From positions 1-64,000 of the forward strand of contig NZ_RWIJ01000007.1 in NCBI RefSeq assembly GCF_019805165.1: a stretch of 64,000 nucleotides of DNA, read 5' to 3'. Made by a program: the position numbers and the translations under genes. Under the pieces are notes generated by a model. That model was not told where the DNA came from. It saw nothing but the letters and a program-made list of their open reading frames with translations, and searched no databases. The stretch comes from Azospirillum sp. 412522 (GTDB taxonomy: Bacteria; Pseudomonadota; Alphaproteobacteria; Azospirillales; Azospirillaceae). Positions within the stretch are counted from its first letter, which is position 1. Each line of letters opens with the position of its first letter. Shown here one piece after another: positions 18,711 to 27,948 of this stretch.

Positions 18711-20810
18711 CTACTGCGCGGCGAGCCTGCCGGCGGACGGCGCCTGTCCGCCGGCGACGGGCAACCTGATGGTGAAGACGGAGCCTTCGTCGCGCACGCT
18801 CTGCACCGACAGGGTTCCGCCATGGGCGGCGACGATCTTTTGCGTCATGTAGAGCCCCAGCCCCGACCCCTTGGTCCCGCGCGAGGACGAGGCGCGGAAA
18901 TAGATTGACCCGATGCGCTCCACTTCTTCCTGGCTCATGCCGCTGCCCTGGTCGGCGACACGGATGACGATGCCGTCCCCGCCATCACCGGCGGTCACCC
19001 GGACCGGCGTGTCCGGCGGCGAGTAGCGCAGCGCGTTCTGTACCAGATTGCCGATGGCAACACCAAGGAACGGGGGATCGACGAACAGCGGAAGGCCAGG
19101 GGCTTCGATGGACAGCTCCAGCCGCTCTTCCGCCTCGGTTCCGGCCAGGCCACCCAGCACCTCGTCCATCAGTTGGCCCAGTTCCACCGGCTCCGGCTTC
19201 AGGGCCAGCGCCCCCTGGTCCAGCGCATCGGCGGACAGGAACAGGTCAACCAGCTCCGCCATCTTGTGGGTGGTGCTGCGGATGCGTTGCAGGCGGGTCA
19301 GCACCGACGACGACTCCACCGCTCCCGACAGCTCGATCATCTGGACCGCACTGTCGATGGAGGCCAACGGAGTGCGGAATTCGTGCGAGAGCATGGCGAC
19401 GAAGCTCCGCTGCTCCTCCGCCCGCTTGGTGGCGAAGGCCGATTCCTCGCGGGCACGCAGCCGCTCCGATTGCAGGCGGCCGATGCGCAGGGCCAAGCCG
19501 ACACCCAGCACCAGCACCGCCAGCATCGAGGCGACCTGATAAGGATCGGCAATGAGGAAATCGGCAGGCAGAACGCCCCTCAGAATCAGTTGCGCCATGG
19601 TCAGCCCGGCCAGCGAAACCAGCGTGCTGGCCAGATAGAAGCGCGGGCTGAGATCGCCCGGGTTGAGCCAGGCCATCCTTGCGGTCAGCACCAGCGCGAT
19701 CACCACGACGATGAGCGCTGACACGGTGACCACCGGGTTGGTCAGGGCGTAGAGCGGAGAGACCGTCGAAGGCAGCATCAGCAGCACCAGCAATGCCAGC
19801 CCCTGGTAACAGCGGTGCAGCCACGGTGCCCGCGTCCGCAGGTCGAGGATATGGACCCACATGGTGAGGGCAGCGGCAAAGCCCAGGAAGCCGGTACTGC
19901 CCACCATCATGTTCATGAACCAGCCCGGCAGGTCCGGCAACAGGGCGGCGGCGATGCCGTTGGCGAACAGGTAATAGCAGAAGACCGTGGCGACATAGCC
20001 GGTATAGGCCAGCAGCGCGCCGTCGCGCAGCAGCAGGCCCAGCGCGACATAGCCCAGGACCAGGATGCCCAACACGCCCAGGAACAGTCCCTGGAACAGC
20101 AGATCCGTCGTCTGATGGCCGACATACGCCGCCGGCGCCCACATTCGGGCTGACAGGCGGATGGCGCTGATCGAATCGATGCGCAGGTAAAGCGAGACCG
20201 GCTTTCCTTCCGGCAGGGTCAGCGGCAGGACATGCAGCCGGGTCTTCATCGGCCGCTGGCTGAAGGGCACGAAGTCGCCCAGCCGGACCAGCCGGTAGGC
20301 CGCGGGATCCTGCGGCCGGCCCGCCGCGGTCGATTTGGGGATGAACAGGTCGAGGTGGTCGATATAGGCCTCGCCCATCTCCAGCAGCCAGTCCGCCGGG
20401 GCGCCGGGCTCGCGCATCAGGTCGAACCTGTACCAATGGATGTCGCGGGTCTGCCCGGCACCGCGGAAATCCTCCCGCGGCTCCATCCGCCCATCGGCGT
20501 CGGCCTGCAGGATGGCGGCGAGGTCGAGCTTGCGGTCTGGATCGATCAGCCGGGCGAAATGGCCGGCCAGAGTGGCGTTGGCGGTCGACGGCCCCAACCG
20601 CAACGGCTCGACGGGTACAGACGCCGCGACGGCCACGCCAGCGAACCAAAGCAGGATTGCGGGCAAAAGGACGATCAGTCCCGCCATCCGCCGCAGGCCG
20701 ACGGACAGTGAGGCGGGATCCGCATTGCGCCGGTTACCGCCGTTCTGCCGGGTCCACAAGCGGGCTTCCCCGCTTCTGCGTTCCCCGCCATGGTTCGGGT
20801 CCTTCGTCAT
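18711..20810 (-). CDS. Membrane sensor histidine kinase (7TMR-DISM type)
   Basis: A 699-residue sensor kinase. After an N-terminal signal-like helix (MAGLIVLLPAILLWFAG) comes an extracellular domain of the 7TMR-DISM extracellular type 2 pattern (IHWYRFDLMREPGAPADWLL, YIDHLDLFIP), then seven membrane helices (about residues 240-450), a short coiled coil, and a histidine kinase core: H-box FVAMLSHEFRTPLASID, N-box IGNLVQNALRYSP, G1 VADQGSGM and G2 GSGLGLYMTQKI. The kinase core is complete. No response regulator is adjacent. The start at 20810 is the most upstream plausible ATG; 20687 would place the signal helix at the N-terminus and is a good alternative. Confidence 0.9.
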   Translation of the reverse strand: MTKDPNHGGERRSGEARLWTRQNGGNRRNADPASLSVGLRRMAGLIVLLPAILLWFAGVAVAASVPVEPLRLGPSTANATLAGHFARLIDPDRKLDLAAILQADADGRMEPREDFRGAGQTRDIHWYRFDLMREPGAPADWLLEMGEAYIDHLDLFIPKSTAAGRPQDPAAYRLVRLGDFVPFSQRPMKTRLHVLPLTLPEGKPVSLYLRIDSISAIRLSARMWAPAAYVGHQTTDLLFQGLFLGVLGILVLGYVALGLLLRDGALLAYTGYVATVFCYYLFANGIAAALLPDLPGWFMNMMVGSTGFLGFAAALTMWVHILDLRTRAPWLHRCYQGLALLVLLMLPSTVSPLYALTNPVVTVSALIVVVIALVLTARMAWLNPGDLSPRFYLASTLVSLAGLTMAQLILRGVLPADFLIADPYQVASMLAVLVLGVGLALRIGRLQSERLRAREESAFATKRAEEQRSFVAMLSHEFRTPLASIDSAVQMIELSGAVESSSVLTRLQRIRSTTHKMAELVDLFLSADALDQGALALKPEPVELGQLMDEVLGGLAGTEAEERLELSIEAPGLPLFVDPPFLGVAIGNLVQNALRYSPPDTPVRVTAGDGGDGIVIRVADQGSGMSQEEVERIGSIYFRASSSRGTKGSGLGLYMTQKIVAAHGGTLSVQSVRDEGSVFTIRLPVAGGQAPSAGRLAAQ

Positions 20811-20889
20811 CGCAAGGGATCGGTAAAGGTAAAGTTTTAGGAAAAGATTAAGCTGGTATGTCGTTCGTCCCTCAGCTTCCCCGCCCATG

Positions 20890-21336
20890 TCAGATGCGCG
20901 AAGGCGACAGCTTGAACTCCACCACGGCGTCGGTGGAGGCGAGGGCGCTGACCAGCGCCATGGGATCGGGGTCACCCTTTCCCTGCAACACAAGCTGGCA
21001 TTCGAACTGTCCGCTGCCGTTGGCAAGGTGGAAGGCCCAGTCGACCACCTCGTACCCATGCGCCCTGGCCTGGGTTCGCAACTCCTCCGGCGCCGGCGCC
21101 TTGTCGCGGGGGAAGACCAGCGTCAGGTGGACGACAGACTGGTGGGGCAGCAGCCGTTCGACCGGCCGCAGCAGGCTCATCACCAGGATGGTCAGCACCG
21201 CCGCGGCGATGGCGACCGCATAGAAGCCGAGTCCGATGGTGATGCCGATGGCGGAGGTCGCCCAGATCGACGCGGCGGTGGACAGGCCGCGAATCGACAA
21301 CCCCTCGCGCATGATGACCCCGGCACCGAGAAAGCC
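20890..21336 (-). pseudogene. mgtC: mgtC-type gene, 3' half, cut off by the island
   Basis: About 148 codons of an MgtC/SapB-type membrane protein, beginning exactly in its most conserved motif (GFLGAGVIMREGLSIRG) and continuing through STAASIWATSAIGI, two more membrane helices and a C-terminal ACT-like cytosolic domain (VVHLTLVFPRD, FECQLVLQGKG). The N-terminal half is 26 kb away at 47384-47686, same strand. A frame continues upstream into island DNA (to 21423) but this is not MgtC sequence. Joined, the halves give about 248 residues, a normal length. The gene was therefore intact before the island entered. Confidence 0.92.
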
Positions 21337-21363
21337 ATATGCACACCGACTGCCCTTTGTCTG

Positions 21364-21433
21364 TATGTAAATACGTGTGATAAAAGGCTCTTGTGAGGCC
21401 TTTTGTTTACGTATTCGTCTCATTACGTAAACA
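21364..21433. repeat. Left-end recombinase-type repeats (TAYGTAAAYA)
   Basis: Three copies of a 10-bp motif lie within 100 bp of the left junction: TATGTAAATA at 21364-21373, its inverted form TGTTTACGTA at 21404-21413 and TACGTAAACA at 21424-21433. The last two form a perfect 10-bp inverted repeat with a 10-bp spacer. An inverted copy (TGTTTACATA) lies at the right end at 47354-47363. Between them, AAAAGGC/GCCTTTT (21382-21404) forms a hairpin. These are candidate binding arms for the island's tyrosine recombinases. Confidence 0.6.
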
Positions 21434-21521
21434 TACGCGCGATCTGTTACCTAATAGCCTGCCGAACTGTAACGCGCCACCCTCATAGCGAGGTCCAATC
21501 GTCCGCACCACGAGGGGCTCA

Positions 21522-21662
21522 TTGCAGCGCCGCATGGCCGAGAAGGCGCTCACCGCGGTGATCCAGGAAGCCTACGTGCATGGGATCTCGATGCGCTCGG
21601 TGGATGACTTGGTGAAAGCGCTCGGCATGAGCAGCATCTCGGAAAGCCAAGTAAGCCGACTG
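21522..21662 (+). pseudogene. IS256-family transposase remnant
   Basis: About 45 codons match the conserved central part of IS256/mutator transposases: RRMAEKALTAVIQEAYVHGI, then RSVDDLVKALGMSSIS and SQVSRL. Both ends are lost; after SQVSRL the frame runs into unrelated sequence, and the DDE residues are absent. It lies directly upstream of dndC, in the place where dndB would be expected. Confidence 0.85.
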
Positions 21663-21838
21663 AACCGCGCCGAAAATTACGTCGGGACGGTCAACCGCGA
21701 ACATTCGGGAAGGCCATTGGCTGCCTGTCCTAGACCGGGGATGTTATCTGGGCTACATGTCAACAGCGGGGTTCCCATCCGCCTGGGTCATGCACTACAA
21801 CCTCACGCTCGGAACTTCGCGAAACCGCGAGCAAAGGT
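21663..21838 (+). other. Leader region of the dnd-type operon
   Basis: The roughly 175 bp between the transposase scar and the dndC GTG hold no recognised gene. A frame with LPVLDRGCYLGYMSTAG is open but not recognised. The operon promoter should lie here or in the IS remnant; no clear -35/-10 pair is visible. Confidence 0.35.
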
Positions 21839-23176
21839 GTGCCGTTGTTGCCCGATGCGTTTGAACAGGATCAGCCGGACGCTTCCTTGTGGAATGCGGT
21901 CCGCGACGAACTCCGCGAGGCATTTCGCCAGGATGATCGGCCATGGGTGGTGGCGTTCTCCGGGGGAAAGGATTCAACGGCGGTACTCCAACTCGTCTAC
22001 GACATGGTGCTGGAACTGGGGCCGGCGGCGCGCAAGCCAGTCCACGTGGTGTCGTCGGATACAATGGTGGAGGCCCCCAACGTCGCCGCCTACGTCGAGC
22101 GTGTGCTGCAGGCCATCCAGACCGATGCCGACGCGCGAGGCCTGAAGTTGACGACACACCTCGTGCGCCCAGAGATCAACGAGACGTTCTGGGCCAAGCT
22201 GATCGGGCTGGGGTATCCGTCGCCAACGCGCTGGTTCCGCTGGTGCACCACCAACATGAAGATCAAGCCGAGTCGGCGCCTGATCGACGGGCTAACGGCC
22301 GAGCATGGCAGCGTCATCCTGTTGCTGGGATCCCGTCGTGCGGAAAGCTCCGGCCGCCGCACCCGGATGGACGGGCGCCGTCGTAACGCCCGTCAACTCA
22401 ATCCCCATCACGAGATCCCCAATGCCTTCGTCCTGAACCCCATCGCCGACTGGTCGAATGACGAGGTCTGGACCTACCTCTATGAGAGCAATCCGCCCCC
22501 CTGGGGATTCCGCCACGACGAGATGCTGAACCTGTACCGGCAGGCCGTCGGCGGTGAATGTCCGGTTGTCGTAGACCTAAACACACCGTCCTGCGGGGGC
22601 AGCCGATTCGGGTGCTGGACCTGCACTGTGGTAAAGGCCGACAAGTCGATGAACGGCTTCATAGAAACAGGCGACGAGTGGATGCGTCCGCTGGCCCGGT
22701 TCCGCGACGAACTCAAGACCATGCGGGAGGATCTGTCGTTGCGCGAGGAAAAGCGACGCGATGGGTCAGACGGGCCTGGCGCCTTCAAGCCACATGCACG
22801 GCGCCAGCTGCTTGAAAAACTTCTTCAGGCAGAACGGGACGTCGGTTTGCAGCTTATACGAGATAAAGATATAGGCTACATTCAACGTCTTTGGTCCGCC
22901 GAGTTCGATCTGGCAGATAGCGCGTTGAATCTGGCGCGGACCTTCGGACGAATTGTGGAAGGGGAGGTTCCGGCGTTGCCACTGGACGAAAGCGAACAGG
23001 CGCTGCTCAAGGACCTTGCCGCCCAGCATGAATTAAACGAGGACCTGATCACCAAAATCCTGAGCCTGGAGCCGGAGTTTCCCAATCTTGACGCCTGGGG
23101 TGTGAAGCCTGATCTGCGCAAGCGCCTGGGAGAAATCATCGAATCTGCGGTGCGCGCGGAAGGAGCCGTCGAGTGA
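21839..23176 (+). CDS. dndC: DndC-like phosphoadenosine-phosphosulfate-reductase-family protein
   Basis: A 445-residue protein of the DndC type, the ATP-using, iron-sulfur enzyme that activates DNA for sulfur transfer in phosphorothioate modification. The PP-loop is AFSGGKDSTAV (residues 39-49). Cysteines at positions 136 (RWCTTNMKIK), 252, 259 and 262 (SCGGSRFGCWTC) fit the four cluster ligands described for DndC. Other family segments: HVVSSDTMVEAPNVAAYVE and LLGSRRAESSGRR. GTG start; the stop overlaps the dndD GTG by 4 bp. No cysteine desulfurase (dndA) is in the window, so a chromosomal IscS-type enzyme would have to supply sulfur. A different PAPS-reductase-linked defence system is possible but less likely given dndD next door. 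Confidence 0.88.
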   Translation: MPLLPDAFEQDQPDASLWNAVRDELREAFRQDDRPWVVAFSGGKDSTAVLQLVYDMVLELGPAARKPVHVVSSDTMVEAPNVAAYVERVLQAIQTDADARGLKLTTHLVRPEINETFWAKLIGLGYPSPTRWFRWCTTNMKIKPSRRLIDGLTAEHGSVILLLGSRRAESSGRRTRMDGRRRNARQLNPHHEIPNAFVLNPIADWSNDEVWTYLYESNPPPWGFRHDEMLNLYRQAVGGECPVVVDLNTPSCGGSRFGCWTCTVVKADKSMNGFIETGDEWMRPLARFRDELKTMREDLSLREEKRRDGSDGPGAFKPHARRQLLEKLLQAERDVGLQLIRDKDIGYIQRLWSAEFDLADSALNLARTFGRIVEGEVPALPLDESEQALLKDLAAQHELNEDLITKILSLEPEFPNLDAWGVKPDLRKRLGEIIESAVRAEGAVE

Positions 23177-25230
23177 TCTTCCGTTCCATTACCGTGGAGA
23201 ACTTGTTCTGCTACAACGGCGAACAGACGCTCGATCTGACGCGGCCCGCCGACACGCCCGCCGACCGCAAAGTGGCTCTCGTTATTGGGCGCAACGGATA
23301 TGGCAAGACCAGTCTGCTGAACGCCGTGAAGCTGCTGTTCCTCGGCACCGAGATCAAGGAGCAGCGTCAGGTCGGCTTCCCGCCCATGAACCTGCAACGC
23401 AATGAATACATCCTCGGCAAGCAGGGACGTTGGCTGGGCATCCGCAATCGAACCGCCATGCGGAATCCCGACGCACGATTCCGTGTGCGCATCACATTCG
23501 ACAGGGATGATCAGGTTGTCACGGTCGAACGCGAATTCACATTCGATCGCAACGGCAAATTCGACGCCGAAATCCTGCGCTATCGAGACGATAGCGGAAA
23601 CGAATTTGCCGAAGGCGCAGCACAGGAGCGCCTGGACGAGTTGCTGCCTTTCGAGCTTGTACGGTTCTTCTTCTTCGACGGCGAAGAGATCCAGCAACTA
23701 GCCGAAGCCCCGGATGCCGACCGGCAGGCGGCAATGGAACGCCTGCTGCGGCTGCGCTTCTTAACCGGCGTGGAGGAGCAGGTGGGAGAACTGTCGCGCG
23801 AGTGGTTCCGAGCCGAAATGCCAGAGGAAATCCGCGCCAAGATCACCGGCTACGAAACCGATGTTCTGAAGCATGAAGCGGAGGCGGCACTAATCGAGGC
23901 GGAGAACCGCCGTGTGGGTATGGAGGAGCAGCAACTCGCATCTGACATGGAGACGCTGGCCCGCCGGATAGACAGCCTCCGTACCCGTGGCGCTGTTGCC
24001 AACACGGCGGCTCTGGAGAAGGAGATCGCAGTTTTGTCGCGCGATCTGGAGGAGCGCCAGAGCGCGCTCGCACCGGAAATCGCCGCTGACGCGCCGCTCC
24101 TGGTCTCCCCAGGATTGATCGCAGCCGGCATCGATAATTTGGCCGAGTTGATAGACCGCAAGGCGCAGTCGCGGCAAGCCTCCCTCAAAGATCTGTTCGC
24201 CGCCATCCCGGGGCGGGTGTTCGATGAACCGCCGCATCCGGTGGCGTCTGTCCCAGACCATGTAAAGGGCTTTTACAAGCGCAAGCTCGACGGCATGTTG
24301 GCGGCTGCAGCCGTGGAAGACACCGGGCCGCCTCACCTACTGGACAGCCTGGACCTACCCCGTGCGCGCCAGCTTCATGAAAAATTGACCACGCTCCGCG
24401 CAACATGGTCGTCGTTGCGGCAGGCGCGCGCGCAGGCCTTGCGCGATGTCAGTCGCATGAACGTCCGCCTGCGCCAGCTCAAGGAGGAACTGCGCAAGGC
24501 GGAATTCTCCGAACCGGAATCGGCCGCCGAGTTCGAGACGCTGCTGCGCCAACGCGACATCGCGAACAAGCGCCTGGGAGAAATTGCCGAAGCCCGCAAG
24601 CTCAACGTGGCGCGCCTGGAGAAGCTCGCATCCTATGTCGCCGAGGCGCGCCGCCACATCCGGCAGTTAGAGAAGCAAGTCGGGGATGCCGCGAAGCACC
24701 AGCGCCGCCTCGACATCGCCACCGCGCTCCGCAACACTTTCTACCAGTATCGTGCGATCCAGCGCCAGCAGAAGCGGCAGGAGATCGAGGACTTTGTCAA
24801 CCGGCACTTTGCCCGCCTGATGACCGGCCACCACCTCGTCTCCAACATCCAAATTACCGACGATTTCCACATGCGCCTTCATGCGGCGGACGGCGGAGTG
24901 ATTGCCTTGTCCACGGTGTCGCATGGAATGCGCCAGCTGGCTGTTACGGCTTTGCTATGGGCACTCAAGGATTTGGCCCAACACCGAATTCCGGTAGTTG
25001 TTGACACCCCGCTTGCCCGTATCGATCGTCAAAATCAGCATAATCTGCTGCAGCAGTATTATCCGAATGCCGGTGAACAAGTTATCATGCTTGCCACCGA
25101 CTCGGAGATTGATGACGTAAAATTCAGTATTATCCAACCCCATCTTTATCGGCAGGTACTTTTGCACAATCCAACCGGCGAGCGAGCCGAGTTTGAAACC
25201 TGTTCAATCGAACGCCTGATGACCGAGTAA
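23173..25230 (+). CDS. dndD: DndD-like SMC-type ATPase
   Basis: A 685-residue ATPase of the Rad50/SMC-like DndD family, a partner of DndC in phosphorothioation, thought to alter DNA structure or nick it. Walker A is GRNGYGKTS (residues 39-47). The segment ELVRFFFFDGEEIQQLAEAP is typical of DndD. Two long coiled coils fill residues about 200-520 with a break in the middle. The signature LSTVSHGMRQLAVTALLWAL and Walker B PVVVDTPLARID come near the C-terminus. GTG start inside the dndC stop (GTGA), so the two are coupled. Full length for the family. Confidence 0.88.
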   Translation: MIFRSITVENLFCYNGEQTLDLTRPADTPADRKVALVIGRNGYGKTSLLNAVKLLFLGTEIKEQRQVGFPPMNLQRNEYILGKQGRWLGIRNRTAMRNPDARFRVRITFDRDDQVVTVEREFTFDRNGKFDAEILRYRDDSGNEFAEGAAQERLDELLPFELVRFFFFDGEEIQQLAEAPDADRQAAMERLLRLRFLTGVEEQVGELSREWFRAEMPEEIRAKITGYETDVLKHEAEAALIEAENRRVGMEEQQLASDMETLARRIDSLRTRGAVANTAALEKEIAVLSRDLEERQSALAPEIAADAPLLVSPGLIAAGIDNLAELIDRKAQSRQASLKDLFAAIPGRVFDEPPHPVASVPDHVKGFYKRKLDGMLAAAAVEDTGPPHLLDSLDLPRARQLHEKLTTLRATWSSLRQARAQALRDVSRMNVRLRQLKEELRKAEFSEPESAAEFETLLRQRDIANKRLGEIAEARKLNVARLEKLASYVAEARRHIRQLEKQVGDAAKHQRRLDIATALRNTFYQYRAIQRQQKRQEIEDFVNRHFARLMTGHHLVSNIQITDDFHMRLHAADGGVIALSTVSHGMRQLAVTALLWALKDLAQHRIPVVVDTPLARIDRQNQHNLLQQYYPNAGEQVIMLATDSEIDDVKFSIIQPHLYRQVLLHNPTGERAEFETCSIERLMTE

Positions 25231-25239
25231 GGGCAGAAA

Positions 25240-26718
25240 ATGGCATTCAAGGTCTATATTCCCGCTTCGGACATGGCATTCGTTGAAGCCCTGAAAACAA
25301 ATGGGCTCGGGGTTCCGAAAGCTTTTCACTGGATCGTCGCGCGCCTCGCCATTGCCCGTTCCCTCCAACTACCGCAGTTTCCTGCGGAGGACTTGGCGAA
25401 GCCAACTGTGCAGGAGAGTGGGCGTGAAATTCATATGGAGCAATTAACGGGAGAAAATAGTCCGGTATTGGATGATTACACCGACCAATTCCGCCTCATG
25501 CTATCGATGTATCATGGGGAGGATCTGTTCAAAGATCGGGATCGGTTTGCCGCGTTGTTGCAAAAACATCTCCAACGCGGCATCGGAGAGATCCGTACCT
25601 CCTGGCATGCTGGCAACGATTTCCACGACTGGCTCTACCACGAGATGTTCCCAGAGCGGGCAGCCCCTGCGGAAGCTGGCGGTCCCATCGACAAGGAGGG
25701 CTCCAACCGGGTGCGCCGCGCCCTGGCCGAGGCCGGCGTATCCGCGGCCGTTGAGAGCGCGCGTGAGGGGCCGCGGCTCACCCTCTACGATCTCCGGCTT
25801 AGCAGTGCTGACGATCTGATCCGCCTACGTCGCGATCTGGAGAAAGTGCAATTTGAGCTGGGACTCGGCAAGGCATTGATGCTGACCAATCCCATGGGCG
25901 AGCGCCGTATCGGTCTACACGTGCCGCGGCCGGATGCCACTTGGTGGACGCCACCGGCCTCGAAAATTCCGGAGTGGGTGCGCGAGGACCGCTTCCGCGA
26001 CATGGCAGTGCCGCTTTGCGCCGGGGTCGATGTAGGTGGCGATGAGGTCGTGTTCGATCTGCGCGACGCCGTACATCTTTTCGTCGCGGGCACTACGGGC
26101 AGTGGCAAGAGCGTGTGTCTGCACAGCCTTCTCCTGTCGATGCTGGCCGGCGGACGCGACGTGCAACTCTGTCTGATCGACCCCAAAGAAGTGGAGTTCG
26201 CCGCCTACAAGGCCTGCCAGAGCCTGTGGCGCCCGGTGGCAACGGAGATCGCGCAGGCCGCCGAGATGCTGGGCGATCTCATCGGCGAAATGGATGCCCG
26301 CCAAAAGATCCTCTCCGAACTCGGCGCCCAGAACATCGACGAGGCGAACGCCAAGGGCGCTGGTCTGCCGCGCATTGTGCTGGTTGTGGATGAGCTGGCC
26401 GACCTGCTGATGCAGCGCCCAGATAGTGAGGACAGTATCGTCCGACTAGCACAAAAGGCGCGCGCCACCGGCATCCACCTCGTTCTTGCCACGCAGCGCC
26501 CCGGCTCTGATATCTTTTCCGGGCAACTCCGCTCGAACATACCCTCGCGCATTGCTTTGAGCGTGCGAACTGCACAGGAAAGTCGTATCATCCTTGACGA
26601 GACTGGGGCCGAGCGCCTGCTCGGAAAAGGCGACATGCTGGTCCGTCTAGCGGCTCAGGACGCCAAGCGTGTGCACGGCCTGCGTGTCGAGGCCGGAGAC
26701 TTGCGAAGCTGGATGTGA
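25240..26718 (+). CDS. DndE-like domain fused to an FtsK/HerA-type DNA motor
   Basis: A 492-residue protein with two parts. Residues 1-125 resemble DndE: a helix with VEALKTNGLGVPKAFHWIVA and RLAIARSL, then GREIHMEQLTGE and HLQRGIGEIR, the order seen in DndE proteins, which bind nicked DNA. Residues 255-490 are an FtsK/SpoIIIE motor: Walker A AGTTGSGKSV (283-292), LIDPKEVEFAAYKA, Walker B IVLVVDELADLL (379-390), LAQKARATGIHLVLATQRPG and LLGKGDMLVR. There is no gamma domain and no membrane segment. Nine bp after dndD, same strand. In standard dnd operons DndE is a separate small protein of about 110 residues, so this looks like a fusion. The DndE match is by pattern only and the motor part is certain. 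Confidence 0.75.
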   Translation: MAFKVYIPASDMAFVEALKTNGLGVPKAFHWIVARLAIARSLQLPQFPAEDLAKPTVQESGREIHMEQLTGENSPVLDDYTDQFRLMLSMYHGEDLFKDRDRFAALLQKHLQRGIGEIRTSWHAGNDFHDWLYHEMFPERAAPAEAGGPIDKEGSNRVRRALAEAGVSAAVESAREGPRLTLYDLRLSSADDLIRLRRDLEKVQFELGLGKALMLTNPMGERRIGLHVPRPDATWWTPPASKIPEWVREDRFRDMAVPLCAGVDVGGDEVVFDLRDAVHLFVAGTTGSGKSVCLHSLLLSMLAGGRDVQLCLIDPKEVEFAAYKACQSLWRPVATEIAQAAEMLGDLIGEMDARQKILSELGAQNIDEANAKGAGLPRIVLVVDELADLLMQRPDSEDSIVRLAQKARATGIHLVLATQRPGSDIFSGQLRSNIPSRIALSVRTAQESRIILDETGAERLLGKGDMLVRLAAQDAKRVHGLRVEAGDLRSWM

Positions 26719-26742
26719 TGCAGGAGCGGAGGATGGCGGCGC

Positions 26743-27948
26743 ATGTTCGATGACGATGGCGGATTGAAGGTTCGGCGGTTTGAGCTGGTCCAGTTGACGT
26801 TGGAAAGTGTCGGCCCGTTCCGTCACCGCTTCGAACTGCCGCTGACCAACGATGACCGTGCCCCTTGCACTTTCTACCTGATCGGCTCTCGCAACGGCTT
26901 TGGTAAGACCACTATTCTCCAGACCATCACAGGGTTGATGTGGCTGCTGGGCTGCCGAGATGGGGGTATGGACCGTGATGCTGACCCGAAGAGATGGCTT
27001 CCCGTTGACATTGTGGACGGGCACGGGGCTGCGCAGTTGGACGCCCGCCTGACCGTAGAGGCCGGGGGAAGGACGGAAACTGTTCTGTTGTCTATCTGCG
27101 CCGGGGCATCTGTGCCGCCGGTCATGGGTACGAAAGAGCGATGCGGTTCTTTCGGCGTGGAACGGTGGCTTCCACTGATCGCCGAATCAAAATTGACATA
27201 TGGTATGAGATTGTCACCGCTGTATCCTGAAGATAAGGAGCGCGTCGATGGTCTGCTCGACAGCATAGAAAAAGCGCAGGCGCTTGGCAGATTGCCTACC
27301 AAGCTCCGCGACCATCACACCCCTCTGCCGACTGCCCTGTTCTTCCCTGCCGAGCGTCGGGTATACCGCCCACCTCCTAGTGCCCCGACCCTTTCCCAAC
27401 CGAGCCGCCTTTCCTATGACACCGCTCACCGCTTTGCCAATGATGGCGAGACTTGGGCGGACAGTCTAGAAGGGTTGTTCGCGTGGTTCCTGTGGGAGGG
27501 AGAAGAGCGCTACCGGGAAGCCCGTGATCTGATCAACCGCCTAATGTTCTTCGAAGAGCGCAAGCGGATCGGGAACATCAACCGCGCGACCCTGACCCCG
27601 ATCGTGGAAACCTTTGACGGAGCCGATTGGATCCCCGCCCACCCGCTTGACCGCCTGAGCCACGGCGAACGCGCCATGATGCAGCTTCTGCTGCGCATCG
27701 CCGCCCACGTGTCCGGCGGGACCATAGTGCTGATCGACGAGATGGAAGCCCATCTACACTACCGTTGGAAGCGCCAACTGATGCAGGTGCTGAAGGGCTG
27801 GGTCAACGAATCCCCCGACATGACGGTGATCGTCACGACCCATGATCCCGATCTGATCGGTGTGTTCGCGGTCGACCGGAAAGAAGGCGAGCGGCTGGTC
27901 AAAGGCGGCTACCTGATCGACGAGAACGAGTTGCGTGGAGAAAACTAA
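26743..27948 (+). CDS. AAA (ABC-type) ATPase resembling PARIS AriA
   Basis: A 401-residue ATPase of the AAA_15/AAA_21 kind. Walker A is GSRNGFGKTT (48-57), the signature LSHGERAMMQ (305-314), Walker B TIVLIDEMEAHLH (327-339) and the switch histidine VTTHDPD (364-370). It has no long coiled coil. The next gene encodes a DUF4435 protein, overlapping by one base (TAATG); AAA ATPase plus DUF4435 is the composition of the PARIS anti-phage system, where AriA forms a cage that holds AriB. GGAGG precedes the ATG by about 9 nt and the spacing from the DndE-motor gene is 24 bp, so it probably belongs to the same operon. Another overcoming-lysogenization-like ATPase role is possible. Confidence 0.78.
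   Translation: MFDDDGGLKVRRFELVQLTLESVGPFRHRFELPLTNDDRAPCTFYLIGSRNGFGKTTILQTITGLMWLLGCRDGGMDRDADPKRWLPVDIVDGHGAAQLDARLTVEAGGRTETVLLSICAGASVPPVMGTKERCGSFGVERWLPLIAESKLTYGMRLSPLYPEDKERVDGLLDSIEKAQALGRLPTKLRDHHTPLPTALFFPAERRVYRPPPSAPTLSQPSRLSYDTAHRFANDGETWADSLEGLFAWFLWEGEERYREARDLINRLMFFEERKRIGNINRATLTPIVETFDGADWIPAHPLDRLSHGERAMMQLLLRIAAHVSGGTIVLIDEMEAHLHYRWKRQLMQVLKGWVNESPDMTVIVTTHDPDLIGVFAVDRKEGERLVKGGYLIDENELRGEN

Noticed and set aside
21839..25230. BREX type 4 or another PAPS-reductase-based system instead of Dnd
   Set aside because: No PglZ, BrxL or methylase genes; the DndC cysteine pattern and the DndD-like ATPase favour Dnd.
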